From Shewanella polaris (GTDB lineage: Bacteria; Pseudomonadota; Gammaproteobacteria; Enterobacterales; Shewanellaceae): DNA of 64,000 nucleotides. Every line of letters begins with the position of its first letter. The first letter of the stretch is position 1. The stretch lies in assembly GCF_006385555.1 (NCBI RefSeq), contig NZ_CP041036.1:3968001-4032000 (forward strand). The letters run 5' to 3'. Position numbers and translations under genes: made by a program. Below are positions 1-11,155 of the stretch, one piece after another. Under the pieces are notes generated by a model. That model saw only the letters and a list, made by a program, of their open reading frames with translations. It was not told the origin of the DNA and made no database searches.

Positions 1-1319
1 ATCTTAAATTCTTCAAGCTTAGCTAGATGACGTAATTTTAATTCTAAAATGGATTCAGCTTGTTTATCAGACAAGTTAAACCGTGACATCAATTCGGCTT
101 TCGGTTCATCGTTAAAACGAATAATTTCGATCACTTCGTCAATATTTAAAAAAGCTACCATTAGGGCTTCTAAAATGTGTAAACGAGCTAACACTTTATC
201 AAGCCTATACTGCAAGCGACGTGTAACGGTTGTCATACGGAACTCTAACCATTCAGTTAGCAGCGTTTTTAAACCTTTAACTTGTGGACGGCCATCGAGC
301 CCCAATACGTTTAGATTCACTCGGAAGCTTTTTTCAAGATCTGTCGTGGCAAATAAATGGGTCATTAATTGATCACAATCAATACGATTTGACCGAGGCA
401 CAATCACTAACCGAACGGGATTTTCATGATCAGACTCATCACGTAAATCAGACACCATCGGCAATTTTTTTGCCTGCATTTGATTGGCAATTTGCTCTAA
501 AATTTTACCGCTACTGGCTTGATGCGGTAATGACGTGATAAGGATCTCGCCCTGCTCTTCACGATAAACAGCACGCATTTTAATTGAACCACGCCCAGTA
601 TCATAAATCCGCTCAATATCTGCTTTTGGGGTAATAATTTCGGCTTCTGTTGGATAATCAGGACCAGGCACTAACTCCATTAATCGCGCTAAATCTGTTT
701 TAGGGTTATCAATAAGCTCAACACAGGCTGACACTAACTCACGAACGTTATGTGGTGGAATGTCTGTTGCCATACCCACAGCTATACCGGTAATACCATT
801 AAGCAAAATATGCGGTAATCGTGCTGGTAAGGTTTTAGGTTCCTTCATGGTGCCATCAAAGTTAGGGCTCCAGTCGACGGTACCTTGACCTAATTCCGAC
901 AATAGCACTTCAGAGAATTTTGATAATCTGGCTTCGGTATAACGCATTGCCGCAAATGACTTAGGATCATCTGGCGCCCCCCAGTTACCTTGACCATCGA
1001 CGAGTGGATATCGATAAGAAAATGGCTGCGCCATTAACACCATGGCTTCATAACATGCGCTATCACCATGTGGATGATACTTACCTAAAACGTCACCGAC
1101 AGTACGGGCAGATTTTTTATGTTTAGATTGTGCAGATAAGCCTAATTCGCTCATGGCATAAATAATACGGCGTTGGACGGGTTTTAAGCCATCGCCAATA
1201 TGCGGTAAGGCACGATCCATAATCACGTACATGGAATAATTTAAATAAGCCTCTTCGGTAAAGCGCCTTAGCGGCATTTGCTCTACCCCATCAAGACTTA
1301 ATTCAATCGCATCACTCAT
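1..1319 (-). CDS. parC: DNA topoisomerase IV subunit A (partial, C-terminus outside window)
   Basis: ParC is the DNA-cleaving subunit of topoisomerase IV, which decatenates daughter chromosomes together with ParE. Translation from the ATG at 1319 begins [14 protein letters not shown] and runs open to the window edge (about 439 codons). It shows the GyrA/ParC breakage-reunion core, including the quinolone-region motif [12 protein letters not shown] and the active-site tyrosine in [11 protein letters not shown]. The C-terminal beta-propeller lies outside the window. The ATG overlaps the stop of the upstream dehydrogenase as TAATG, so translation is probably coupled. The family call is certain; only the 3' end is unseen. 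Confidence 0.97.
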   Translation of the reverse strand, partial: MSDAIELSLDGVEQMPLRRFTEEAYLNYSMYVIMDRALPHIGDGLKPVQRRIIYAMSELGLSAQSKHKKSARTVGDVLGKYHPHGDSACYEAMVLMAQPFSYRYPLVDGQGNWGAPDDPKSFAAMRYTEARLSKFSEVLLSELGQGTVDWSPNFDGTMKEPKTLPARLPHILLNGITGIAVGMATDIPPHNVRELVSACVELIDNPKTDLARLMELVPGPDYPTEAEIITPKADIERIYDTGRGSIKMRAVYREEQGEILITSLPHQASSGKILEQIANQMQAKKLPMVSDLRDESDHENPVRLVIVPRSNRIDCDQLMTHLFATTDLEKSFRVNLNVLGLDGRPQVKGLKTLLTEWLEFRMTTVTRRLQYRLDKVLARLHILEALMVAFLNIDEVIEIIRFNDEPKAELMSRFNLSDKQAESILELKLRHLAKLEEFK

Positions 1320-2509
1320 TATTTCATTTCCTGTGATTGTTCAGGTGCGTTATAAAACAGACGGTAAATATTACCTTTTAGGTCATCTGAAATGTACATA
1401 GCACCATCTGGCGCATTAATAACATCAAACGGACGTGCAACCGGAAACTCTCCATCTAAAAAGCTCACCACGGTTTCACGTTTAATAACCTTTTCATCTT
1501 TAATATCAAGCATCACAATTTGATAGCCGACTTTACTTGAGCGGTTCCACGAGCCATTTTCGGCCACAAAAAGCTGTTGATGATAGCGTTGAGGAAATTG
1601 CTCACCCCGATAAAAACTTAATCCCGTTGGCGCCACATGTGCTGGTAGTTCAAATTCGGGAACCGTAATATTTAAGTTTTCGGGTTTATCATATGCAGGT
1701 TCAACCACATCGGTGCCATGCAAATAAGGAAAACCAAAATGGCTACCTTTAATGTCTACACGATTAATCTCATCTGCAGGAATATTATCACCCATCCAAT
1801 TACGGCCTAAATCAGCAAACCATAATTTGTTAGTTACAGGTGACCAATCAAAACCGGTAACGCTTCTCAACCCAAAAGCAATTTGTTCACTGGCACCGGT
1901 ATCGACATTTATAGCCAAAATATTCCCAAATGGCATCGGGGATTCACAGACATTACATGGTGAGCCAATAGCAACATACAGACGTCCGTCAGGGCCAAAG
2001 CGCATAGAACGAGTGTATTTTTTATCTAAACTGGGTAAATTAGAATAGACTTCACGCGCTCGACCAGGTCTACGTAATCGAGATTCAATCTCATCAAAAC
2101 GAATAATGCGATCATCCTCGGTAACGTATAGCGAGCCGTTGTGGAAAGCGACAGCCTCAGGATAATCAAGGCCTTTGGCGATAAGGTAACGCTTATCGAC
2201 TTGTCCATTTTGATCACTATCGATTAGCGCATACACGGTGCCACTTTTTTGTGAACCAACAAATAAAGTACCGTTATCGCCCACGGTCATTTGCTTAATA
2301 TCACCTAAATCAGAAGCATATAAGCTTAAACCAAAGCCTTTTGTTACCGTAATTATCACAGATTGTGCTGCTGAAGCAAAAATCGGAAACAAGCCTAAAA
2401 AGAATATTCCCATAAAGGCTAATTTACCGTTATGGTTAACGTAGGATCGCAATCTAATATACTGCATGCTAATTATTCTTTGCCTTATGTTATTTATTTT
2501 TATTGGCAT
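1319..2509 (-). CDS. Glucose/sorbosone dehydrogenase-like beta-propeller protein, exported
   Basis: This 396-residue protein resembles PQQ-dependent sugar dehydrogenases (COG2133), six-bladed propellers that oxidise aldose sugars in the periplasm. A hydrophobic stretch at residues 30-48 ending in FASAA looks like a signal peptide; an internal ATG at residue 15 is an alternative start. Propeller-type motifs include [33 protein letters not shown] and [18 protein letters not shown] carries a CxxC but no haem motif. It starts 10 bases after parE and its stop overlaps the parC start, so it sits in the topoisomerase IV operon with no obvious functional link. Substrate and PQQ use are inferred from family only. 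Confidence 0.8.
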   Translation of the reverse strand: MPIKINNIRQRIISMQYIRLRSYVNHNGKLAFMGIFFLGLFPIFASAAQSVIITVTKGFGLSLYASDLGDIKQMTVGDNGTLFVGSQKSGTVYALIDSDQNGQVDKRYLIAKGLDYPEAVAFHNGSLYVTEDDRIIRFDEIESRLRRPGRAREVYSNLPSLDKKYTRSMRFGPDGRLYVAIGSPCNVCESPMPFGNILAINVDTGASEQIAFGLRSVTGFDWSPVTNKLWFADLGRNWMGDNIPADEINRVDIKGSHFGFPYLHGTDVVEPAYDKPENLNITVPEFELPAHVAPTGLSFYRGEQFPQRYHQQLFVAENGSWNRSSKVGYQIVMLDIKDEKVIKRETVVSFLDGEFPVARPFDVINAPDGAMYISDDLKGNIYRLFYNAPEQSQEMK

Positions 2510-2519
2510 TAAAACTCAA

Positions 2520-4439
<1,920 letters not shown>

Positions 4440-4476
4440 TTAGCCCAAATTGATCGTTGTTTGTAACGGTATAAAG

Positions 4477-5049
4477 TTACAGCTGAATAAATTTACATAT
4501 TTTGTCTAATTGTTGTTCATAGCCGACAAAACTGTGGTCGCCTTTCGGCTCTAAATGTAATTCACAGCTATGGTACTTATGTAGCGCTTGCCGATAATCT
4601 AACACTTCGTCACCAGTTTGCAACAGCACAAGAAAACGATCTGGATGTCGGATCACATGAGTATTAAACGTAGCGACATCATTTTGATGTATCGGCAACA
4701 CCTGATAATGTTCGTTAGTATAAGGATTATATTGGGGTCCGATAAACTGTTCAAATAATTCGAACGGTTTTACCGCAGGATTCACCAAAACGGCTTTTCC
4801 ACCATACATTTCAGCTAAATAACTCGCAAAATAACCGCCTAATGATGAACCGATAAAGCGTAATACCTGCCCTTGCTGTTTAGCTTGTTCAGTAATGTTG
4901 CACAATAATGTCATTGCTGCGATGGGTGAAGAAGGTAATTGTGGTTGGTAAAAATCGACTTGTGGATAATGTTGCTGAATATAGTGTGCGGTTTGAACGG
5001 CCTTGTCTGACCGCGGAGAGCTATTAAAACCATGTATATAAAGCAGCAT
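4477..5049 (-). CDS. yqiA: YqiA-type esterase (alpha/beta hydrolase)
   Basis: This 190-residue cytosolic alpha/beta hydrolase matches YqiA, an esterase that cleaves short-chain and palmitoyl-CoA-like substrates in vitro; its natural substrate is unknown. The start LLYIHGFNSSPRSDKA is the family N-terminus. The nucleophile serine lies in FIGSSLGGYFASY, the acid is probably in LLQTGDEVLDY and the histidine in GDHSFVGYE. It sits between cpdA and parE in the order seen in E. coli, separated by 63 bases from cpdA and 70 bases from parE. Confidence 0.93.
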   Translation of the reverse strand: MLLYIHGFNSSPRSDKAVQTAHYIQQHYPQVDFYQPQLPSSPIAAMTLLCNITEQAKQQGQVLRFIGSSLGGYFASYLAEMYGGKAVLVNPAVKPFELFEQFIGPQYNPYTNEHYQVLPIHQNDVATFNTHVIRHPDRFLVLLQTGDEVLDYRQALHKYHSCELHLEPKGDHSFVGYEQQLDKICKFIQL

Positions 5050-5112
5050 ATTCCCTCGCGAGACGATTAAGTAGCACTAAACGTCCCTTACAAAATAAGA
5101 TGACGCGCTAAA

Positions 5113-5952
5113 CTAGTATCCGCTGGCCTCATTATCAGGTGCAAATCGATTTCCTGGCACACGGTACACGTTAGTACGAATGCTACCATCGCATGCCAAC
5201 TCCAGCAAACGATAACCGGGTTGAAGATTATCTAATGCAAAATACGATGAAGCTGGTTTGAACTGAATACAGGTTGATGGCGTCGCCATTAATGGAATAG
5301 GACCATGCGCTCCAAAATGAACATTATCCACTTGTTGATGTACATGCCCCCAAAGAACTCCTTTCACTTGCGGATAGCGACTTGTTCGTTGCAAAAAGTC
5401 TTCACCATTCATCATGCAATGCTGATCTAACCAAGCACACTGCATTAATATAGGATTATGATGCATCACTAACAACACATGCTTATTCGGTTCATCCTTA
5501 ATTGCAGCATCTATCAAGGCAAACTGTTGTTCGCCCATATAGCCGCCAGGCTTACCTCGAACAGTAGAATCAAGCATGAGTATCAACCAATTACCAATAA
5601 TGACTCTTTGTTGGCCAAAGATCTGCTCACCTTGCATACGCAAGCTCATCAACCTTGGGTCATCATGATTACCGGGTAGATAGTGACAAGGCAGATTTAA
5701 CATCTCAATTTTTTCAACAAAGTGTTGATAGGACTCAGGGGAGTAATCTTGACTAATATCGCCAGTTGCCAACAAAATATTAGCAGGATATTGGGTTGCG
5801 ATGAACGTATTCAGAACAGCTTGGAGACTTTGTGCCGTATTCACACCCAGTAATTGACCTTCAGGATCGGCAAAAAGATGCGGATCGGTCACTTGGACTA
5901 ATCGCACGGGTTCATTTTCAGCAATAGAATAATGGACTGCTTCTTTAAGCAC
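5113..5952 (-). CDS. cpdA: 3',5'-cyclic-AMP phosphodiesterase
   Basis: CpdA hydrolyses cAMP to AMP and so tunes CRP-dependent control. The 279-residue protein carries all metallophosphoesterase signatures in order: TDPHLFAD near residue 23, ATGDISQDYS, LPGNHDDPRL, LVMHHNP and WGHVHQQVD, which supply the two-metal ligands. It precedes yqiA and follows yqiB in the usual gene order. In Shewanella, where CRP governs anaerobic respiration, this enzyme can affect electron-acceptor gene expression; that is family knowledge, not shown here. Confidence 0.95.
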   Translation of the reverse strand: MLKEAVHYSIAENEPVRLVQVTDPHLFADPEGQLLGVNTAQSLQAVLNTFIATQYPANILLATGDISQDYSPESYQHFVEKIEMLNLPCHYLPGNHDDPRLMSLRMQGEQIFGQQRVIIGNWLILMLDSTVRGKPGGYMGEQQFALIDAAIKDEPNKHVLLVMHHNPILMQCAWLDQHCMMNGEDFLQRTSRYPQVKGVLWGHVHQQVDNVHFGAHGPIPLMATPSTCIQFKPASSYFALDNLQPGYRLLELACDGSIRTNVYRVPGNRFAPDNEASGY

Positions 5953-5987
5953 TAAAAATTCCTAACCTGGTATAAATAATAAAAAAG

Positions 5988-6425
5988 CTACGATTGGTAA
6001 GTCACACTCAGAGACCCAATCTTCAACAGCTCTTCAAGGAATGCATTCACCTGAAATTTTTCATCGCTATGATGCATATGTATATTCGGGTAATCATACA
6101 CGGGCTTTAAACGATAAATCTGTTGGCTAGTTAACACTTCTGCTAATTGTGCATCATGATAGACACGGACAATTACTTTGGGAGATTTAAAAAAATGTCC
6201 ATTTGGGATTGGACGTGATATTTCAACTAACTGAGTATACTTAGTATTTTCAATTAGATTAATTGACAACATTCCGAATTTGCCATTAATTTTCCAAGGT
6301 TCGTTAACATTGATTTGCTCGGGTAACCATTTTAAAATATGCGCATAATTTCGACCACAGACAGCTAAAAAATCACTGACATTAGGTTGGTATTTTTGCT
6401 TTTTATTTAGGATAAACTTTGCCAC
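5988..6425 (-). CDS. yqiB: DUF1249 family protein (YqiB)
   Basis: A soluble 145-residue protein without signal peptide or membrane segment, matching the DUF1249/YqiB family by sequence character (YDYPNIHMHHSDEKFQVNAF near the C-terminus) and by position between nudF and cpdA. No function is established and no catalytic motif is evident. The C-terminal histidines and acidic residues could bind metal, but that is speculation. It is spaced 38 bases from nudF and 35 bases from cpdA, consistent with one operon. Confidence 0.88.
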   Translation of the reverse strand: MAKFILNKKQKYQPNVSDFLAVCGRNYAHILKWLPEQINVNEPWKINGKFGMLSINLIENTKYTQLVEISRPIPNGHFFKSPKVIVRVYHDAQLAEVLTSQQIYRLKPVYDYPNIHMHHSDEKFQVNAFLEELLKIGSLSVTYQS

Positions 6426-6463
6426 TCAATCATTCCTACCTTACTCATTATCACGTTCAATAA

Positions 6464-7090
6464 CTAAAGTGTGTCACGAATTTTTTGGTAATTTAGCATC
6501 AACCATTGGATGCCTAATACCGTCGCGGCATTATCGATACGACCATTATTAATCCATTCATAAGCTTGTTGCCTGCTCACTACATGTACACGAATATCTT
6601 CATTTTCATGTTCAAGACCATGTATTCCGCCGGCATTGGTTGTATCAACATGCCCCAAAAACAAGTAAAAACGCTCAGTTGTGCCACCAGGACTAGACAA
6701 GTAACTGTTTATATAGGTTAAATTTAATAAACTTAATCCAGTCTCTTCGGCTAATTCACGTTCAGCGACTTGTTCAGGTAATTCGCCGGGCGCTATCATA
6801 CCTGCCACCAATTCAAGAAGCCAGATTGATTTAGTAGTTACTAATGCAGGAACCCTAATTTGTTCGATTAACACGACCTCATCACGAACCGGATCATAAG
6901 GCACCACCACTACGGCATTGCCTCTTTCAAAAACTTCGCGAGTTACCTCGCCACTCCAACCACCTTTAAACAATTTATGCTTAAAGGTGTATTCTTCTAA
7001 CTGGAAAAAACCTTTATACAACACTTTCTTGGATATCAAACAGAAACCGGAGTCAGCATCAAAGGTTGTTATAGTGGGTTGCTCAGACAT
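6464..7090 (-). CDS. nudF: ADP-ribose pyrophosphatase (Nudix)
   Basis: NudF hydrolyses ADP-ribose to AMP and ribose-5-phosphate, limiting accumulation of reactive ADP-ribose. The 208-residue protein contains a perfect Nudix box, G-x5-E-x7-RELxEExGL, starting in GMIAPGELPEQVAEREL at about residue 117. Upstream, a beta-strand region with VVVPYDPVRDEVVLIEQIR fits ADPRase-type Nudix enzymes. It heads the minus-strand run nudF-yqiB-cpdA-yqiA-parE, divergent from tolC, as in enterobacteria. Confidence 0.94.
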   Translation of the reverse strand: MSEQPTITTFDADSGFCLISKKVLYKGFFQLEEYTFKHKLFKGGWSGEVTREVFERGNAVVVVPYDPVRDEVVLIEQIRVPALVTTKSIWLLELVAGMIAPGELPEQVAERELAEETGLSLLNLTYINSYLSSPGGTTERFYLFLGHVDTTNAGGIHGLEHENEDIRVHVVSRQQAYEWINNGRIDNAATVLGIQWLMLNYQKIRDTL

Positions 7091-7544
7091 ATTTATCCTT
7101 GTCGATTAAAACGTAAACAGTATACTCATTTTAGCAGTTCAAATTAGCATAATTAATAACGAAGTATTTGGCACTACACATGCAAAAGTCAGCTGAAAAA
7201 AATAAAATCTGTTACACTTCAAATTTGACTTGAAAATGAAAAAATCACTACCATTAAGTAAAATTATAAGTAATGTAATGAATAAGTAGTGAAACAAATG
7301 CAGTAAATACTTTAGTGGTTAACCATTAATGTCAGCAGTAATAATGCAGTAAGCCATTAGATATCGATATTGAATAACGATATCATCTTAAAATACTGGG
7401 CATACTCATTAAACAAGTAAGCTAACACTGATTGCCGCGTTAATATTGAAAAAATGATAATTCATTAATTTAACGAAGATCATGAACAAATTTATTAGTT
7501 AATCAACACCTCATTTTACGAGGAATTGTCTAAAAGGGCAGCAA
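7091..7544. other. Divergent nudF/tolC intergenic region, no gene
   Basis: This 454-base AT-rich gap should hold the promoters for nudF (leftward) and tolC (rightward). I see no ORF with a credible ribosome-binding site, no tRNA and no clear repeat. The tolC ribosome-binding site is the AGGG just before 7545. The long leader suggests regulation of tolC, but I cannot identify an operator. Confidence 0.5.
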
Positions 7545-8849
7545 ATGAAATTCAAAATTGGTTCATTATACGCAGCACTAGCATTTGCTATTGCAGCACC
7601 AGCATCGCAAGCTGATGATTTACTTCAAATTTATCAACAAGCACTCACTAGCGACCCTATTGTTTTACAAGCTAAAGCACAACGTGATGCATTATATGAA
7701 AGTATTGAAGAAAACCGCGCACCGTTACTGCCAACGGTCAGTGCCAGTGTTGGCTATGCTAAATCTTGGTATGACCCAAGCAACTCAAGTAACAGTGAAA
7801 CAGTTATCAGTGGTGTTAGCCTAAGCCAAGTCATTTACAATCATAGTGCGTGGGTTGGTTTAACATTAGCTGAAATGGCGGCATCGCAAGCAGATTCTGT
7901 TTATGCATCAACATTACAGTCACTTATTACTCGTGTCACTACCGCGTATTTTAATGTATTAACGGCCAAAGATAACTATGAATTCCAAGGTGCTGAAAAA
8001 GCAGCAATTGAACGCCAGCTTGAACAAACTAAACAACGGTTTGCTGTAGGCTTAACTGCTATTACTGATGTTCATGAAGCACAAGCTCAATATGACTTAG
8101 CCTCTGCAGTAGAAATTCTAGCACTGAATACCTTAGACAATAGCTATGAAGCGTTACGCGAAATTACCGGAATAGATCATAAGTCGATTAATATTCTTGA
8201 TACTGACCGTTTTTCGGCAGGAAAGCCTTCACCGGCCTTATCATCTGATTGGTTGAAAATGGCTGAAAACAGTAGCATTGATTTAATGACTCAACGTATC
8301 GGAAAAGATATCGCCAACGAAACCATTAGCTTATACAAAGCTGGCCACATGCCATCATTAAGCCTTAGCGCTGGTTATGATAATACCTCAGTACTTAACC
8401 CTGGTTCTGATTATAATACAACGTCTGTAGGTGTGACGTTAAGTATCCCTATTTTTGAAGGTTTTTCTGTGACATCACAGGTTAAGCAGGCACAATTTGC
8501 GTATGTTGAAGCAAGCGAGAAGCTAGAACAAACTCATCGTAGTGTGACCAAAAATATACGTAACAACTTTAACAATGTTAATGCGTCTATCAGCTCAATC
8601 AAAGCCTATGAGCAGTCAGTTATTTCATCTGAAAGTGCGTTAAAAGCGACTCAAGCTGGATTTGAAGTGGGTACTCGTACTATTGTTGACGTATTAAACC
8701 GTACTCGTGATTTATACGATTCAAAGCGTCAACTATCTGAAGCCCGCTATGGCTATATCAATTCTATTTTAGCGCTGAAACAGGCGGCAGGTACGTTAAA
8801 CGAAGATGATATCATCTCAATTAACAATGGATTAATTACTCAACAGTAA
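7545..8849 (+). CDS. tolC: Outer-membrane efflux/secretion channel TolC
   Basis: TolC forms the trimeric outer-membrane duct shared by tripartite drug-efflux pumps and type I secretion. The 434-residue protein has a signal peptide cleaved after PASQA (about residue 23). It shows the two-fold repeated OEP domain: helical LLQIYQQALTSDP at the mature N-terminus, QTKQRFAVGLTAITDV in the first half and its counterpart ATQAGFEVGTRTIVDVLN in the second. Length and context (divergent from nudF) match TolC rather than a specialised paralogue. It is monocistronic, ending in a strong terminator. Confidence 0.96.
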   Translation: MKFKIGSLYAALAFAIAAPASQADDLLQIYQQALTSDPIVLQAKAQRDALYESIEENRAPLLPTVSASVGYAKSWYDPSNSSNSETVISGVSLSQVIYNHSAWVGLTLAEMAASQADSVYASTLQSLITRVTTAYFNVLTAKDNYEFQGAEKAAIERQLEQTKQRFAVGLTAITDVHEAQAQYDLASAVEILALNTLDNSYEALREITGIDHKSINILDTDRFSAGKPSPALSSDWLKMAENSSIDLMTQRIGKDIANETISLYKAGHMPSLSLSAGYDNTSVLNPGSDYNTTSVGVTLSIPIFEGFSVTSQVKQAQFAYVEASEKLEQTHRSVTKNIRNNFNNVNASISSIKAYEQSVISSESALKATQAGFEVGTRTIVDVLNRTRDLYDSKRQLSEARYGYINSILALKQAAGTLNEDDIISINNGLITQQ

Positions 8850-8864
8850 TGATTCTTCGCCCAC

Positions 8865-8892
8865 AAAAAAAACCGCCATTTGGCGGTTTTTT
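8865..8892. terminator. Bidirectional Rho-independent terminator, tolC / 8911 gene
   Basis: The stem ACCGCCA/TGGCGGT with a two-base loop is flanked by A-runs on the left and T-runs on the right. It can therefore end both the rightward tolC transcript and the leftward transcript of the gene at 8911-9648. Confidence 0.9.
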
Positions 8893-8910
8893 CATTCACA
8901 TTATGCGGTG

Positions 8911-9648
8911 TTAGAAAACTAATTCAACGCCAGCAAATGCACCTTTAAAACTTGTATTTTGTGATACATCAGAAAAGTTGCTCACATCAAAGTTAAACTC
9001 ACGGTAACCAACACGGATAGAAGTATCAACAGCTAATCCATCAAACTGCCACCCTAAACCAGCACCATAGTCATATACGTTAGATTCATCTATGCCTAAC
9101 AACACATCAGCAAAACCAAACAAACCTAAACCAACCATGCCAACTTGTGCACTGGCATAACCCATCACAACGCCGCTGTCGATATCCACTTCTTCAGGAT
9201 GACCAGCATCATTAACACGTAATGAGCCGCTCATTAACTTGTATGCAGCGCCTAAATCAACTGACACTAAATCATTATCAAGAATTTCGTAGTACAACAT
9301 AAAGTCTGTATTATTTAAGTCATTGGTAACTGATACATCGCCAGAAAAATAGTTACCATTAAAGGTAAAGTCAGCGTTACTAATGTCCGAACTCGATTCG
9401 AGCGAATTCTGACGAATTTTAACATTCGGTACAAACGGAAGTGGATGCTCAATAGCAAACCATATACTGCCTTGTGCTGAATCATCATCAAAACTGTGAG
9501 CAACACCGCTATCATCATTAAATGAATTTGTAGTGTCGGCCTGCCAATAATCAGCGCCGACTTTAAAACCTAATACAGTTGCCGCATGAGCCGATGACAT
9601 ACTTAAAAGGCCCACGACAGCTGTGGCAAGAAGAGTCTTTTTCATCAT
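8911..9648 (-). CDS. TIGR04219-type outer-membrane beta-barrel protein
   Basis: This 245-residue exported protein has a signal peptide (LLATAVVGLLSMSSAHA) followed by alternating amphipathic strands and a terminal aromatic strand ending in GVELVF, as in small outer-membrane barrels. The overall pattern (VLGFKVGADYWQADT at the mature start, DSGVVMGYASAQVG in the middle) matches the TIGR04219 family common in Shewanella and Vibrio. Function is unknown. Its ATG overlaps the stop of the DUF2333 gene as TAATG, indicating coupled translation with an inner-membrane partner. Confidence 0.82.
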   Translation of the reverse strand: MMKKTLLATAVVGLLSMSSAHAATVLGFKVGADYWQADTTNSFNDDSGVAHSFDDDSAQGSIWFAIEHPLPFVPNVKIRQNSLESSSDISNADFTFNGNYFSGDVSVTNDLNNTDFMLYYEILDNDLVSVDLGAAYKLMSGSLRVNDAGHPEEVDIDSGVVMGYASAQVGMVGLGLFGFADVLLGIDESNVYDYGAGLGWQFDGLAVDTSIRVGYREFNFDVSNFSDVSQNTSFKGAFAGVELVF

Positions 9649-10622
9649 TATCCCTGTGAGAGTAAATTAGTTAAATCAATTACCGCGGCATTTGCACGCG
9701 AAATATAATTAGCCATCACCAACGAGTGATTAGCGACTAAACCAAAACCATTTCCATTAAGAACCAAAGGGCTCCAAACTGTTTGCTGAGTAGCTTCAAG
9801 TTCACGAATAATTTGACGTAAACTGACCTCAGCGTTTTTCTTTTCTAAAACGTCGGCAAAATCAATTTCAATTGCTCGCATAAAATTCAATAATGCCCAA
9901 GCAGAACCACGGCTTTCATAAAATACATCGTCTATTTTCCACCAGCCAGTTTTAATTTCATTACTTGATAAACCAGGTGTAGATTGACGCGCAGAGTTAT
10001 CACCTGCTAAATCAGTATTTAATCGTTCTTGGCCCACACTGGCAGATAAATGTTGCGACATACTGCCTAAGCGTTTCTGAACTTCTTTCAACCATTCATT
10101 CAGATTATCTGCACGAGCATAAAACTGAGCATTATTGTTGTTAGCATCACTGATTTTAGCACGATAAAGTTTCAATAATTTAATCGCATCGCGATACTCA
10201 CCTTCAGCACTTGGCACCAACCAACTAGTATGACCAATGTTTAGTTTAGAATGTGCAGCGAGTAAATCAGCATCAGCAGTCGACTGCGACTGTGAACGGC
10301 TAAACTCTTTACGCATCGTTAATGCTAAATCACGTACTTGCTCTAGTGCCCCAAACTCAAATGCAGGCATATTATCCATCATTACCGACGGAGGCATAAT
10401 ATCATTTGATAGCCAACCACCTGGTTTATCCAGCAAGGTTTCCATGGTGGTAATAAGTGACGTTGTGGTCGCATAACCCACAATGACGTTACCGTTATCG
10501 GCTTGCGACGATACCGGTTTAATGGGATCGGGTTCAATACTCCACCACACACTCACAAAGTAAAGTACTAAAAAAAGCACCCCAACCACGCTTAAAATTT
10601 TATTCCTTGTTATTTGCATCAA
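9648..10622 (-). CDS. DUF2333 family inner-membrane-anchored protein
   Basis: A 324-residue protein with one N-terminal transmembrane segment (about residues 11-28) and a periplasmic remainder rich in helices. Sequence features such as PGGWLSNDIMPPSVMMDN, WWKIDDVFYESRGSAWALL and VWSPLVLNGNGFGLVANHS fit DUF2333. No enzymatic motif is visible and the function is not known. It is coupled to the downstream barrel protein by TAATG, so the two may work together in the envelope. The copper chaperone gene ends 9 bases upstream. Confidence 0.85.
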   Translation of the reverse strand: MMQITRNKILSVVGVLFLVLYFVSVWWSIEPDPIKPVSSQADNGNVIVGYATTTSLITTMETLLDKPGGWLSNDIMPPSVMMDNMPAFEFGALEQVRDLALTMRKEFSRSQSQSTADADLLAAHSKLNIGHTSWLVPSAEGEYRDAIKLLKLYRAKISDANNNNAQFYARADNLNEWLKEVQKRLGSMSQHLSASVGQERLNTDLAGDNSARQSTPGLSSNEIKTGWWKIDDVFYESRGSAWALLNFMRAIEIDFADVLEKKNAEVSLRQIIRELEATQQTVWSPLVLNGNGFGLVANHSLVMANYISRANAAVIDLTNLLSQG

Positions 10623-10631
10623 TATTGCTCC

Positions 10632-11120
10632 TTAATGATGGTGATGATGCTCTGCATGTTCATCATGATCAGTACCGGCTTGTTTAAGCACCATAAGCTC
10701 AATCATAAGATGCTGACCATCTTCAAAAATTAATTCTAAAGGGACTTTATCATTAACAGCCAATGGTGCGGTTAACGACAATAACATCACATGATTGCCC
10801 GTAGGTTGAAGCGTTAACGAACCGTGAGACGGTATTATAAACCCTTCAACTTGACGCATTTTAACCATGCCATCTTCTTCAACAATGGTATGTAACTGTG
10901 CTACTTTTGCCGCACTGGTCTTCACTTCAACTAACTTAACATCGCTGTTGTTATGATTTTCTAACGTAAAATAAGCGGCAGTATTAGGCACACTCGCAGG
11001 CATAGCTCTAACATGTCCATCAACCAAAACAACATTAGCACTGGCCGCGAATGATATTGATGATAACACTAAAAAGTTAAACAGATGTTTGAATATTGCT
11101 TTCAATGTCTTAAACTCCAT
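10632..11120 (-). CDS. Periplasmic copper chaperone PCu(A)C
   Basis: PCu(A)C proteins carry Cu(I) in the periplasm for cytochrome oxidase CuA/CuB assembly. After a signal peptide ending in SFAASA, the 162-residue protein has the cupredoxin-like core and copper ligands: H in VAQLHTIV, M in VKMRQVEGF, and H/M in GNHVMLLSL. This is the H-M-x(n)-HxM arrangement of the family. A C-terminal tail of His residues (HAEHHHHH) may be an extra metal-binding site. No Sco or oxidase gene is adjacent. Confidence 0.9.
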   Translation of the reverse strand: MEFKTLKAIFKHLFNFLVLSSISFAASANVVLVDGHVRAMPASVPNTAAYFTLENHNNSDVKLVEVKTSAAKVAQLHTIVEEDGMVKMRQVEGFIIPSHGSLTLQPTGNHVMLLSLTAPLAVNDKVPLELIFEDGQHLMIELMVLKQAGTDHDEHAEHHHHH

Positions 11121-11155
11121 GTAATGTCACTCGCATTCACTTAAGGAAGCTACGA

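Noticed and set aside
1..538. Two plus-strand frames at the window start
   Set aside because: They are antisense to the clearly recognisable parC reading frame.
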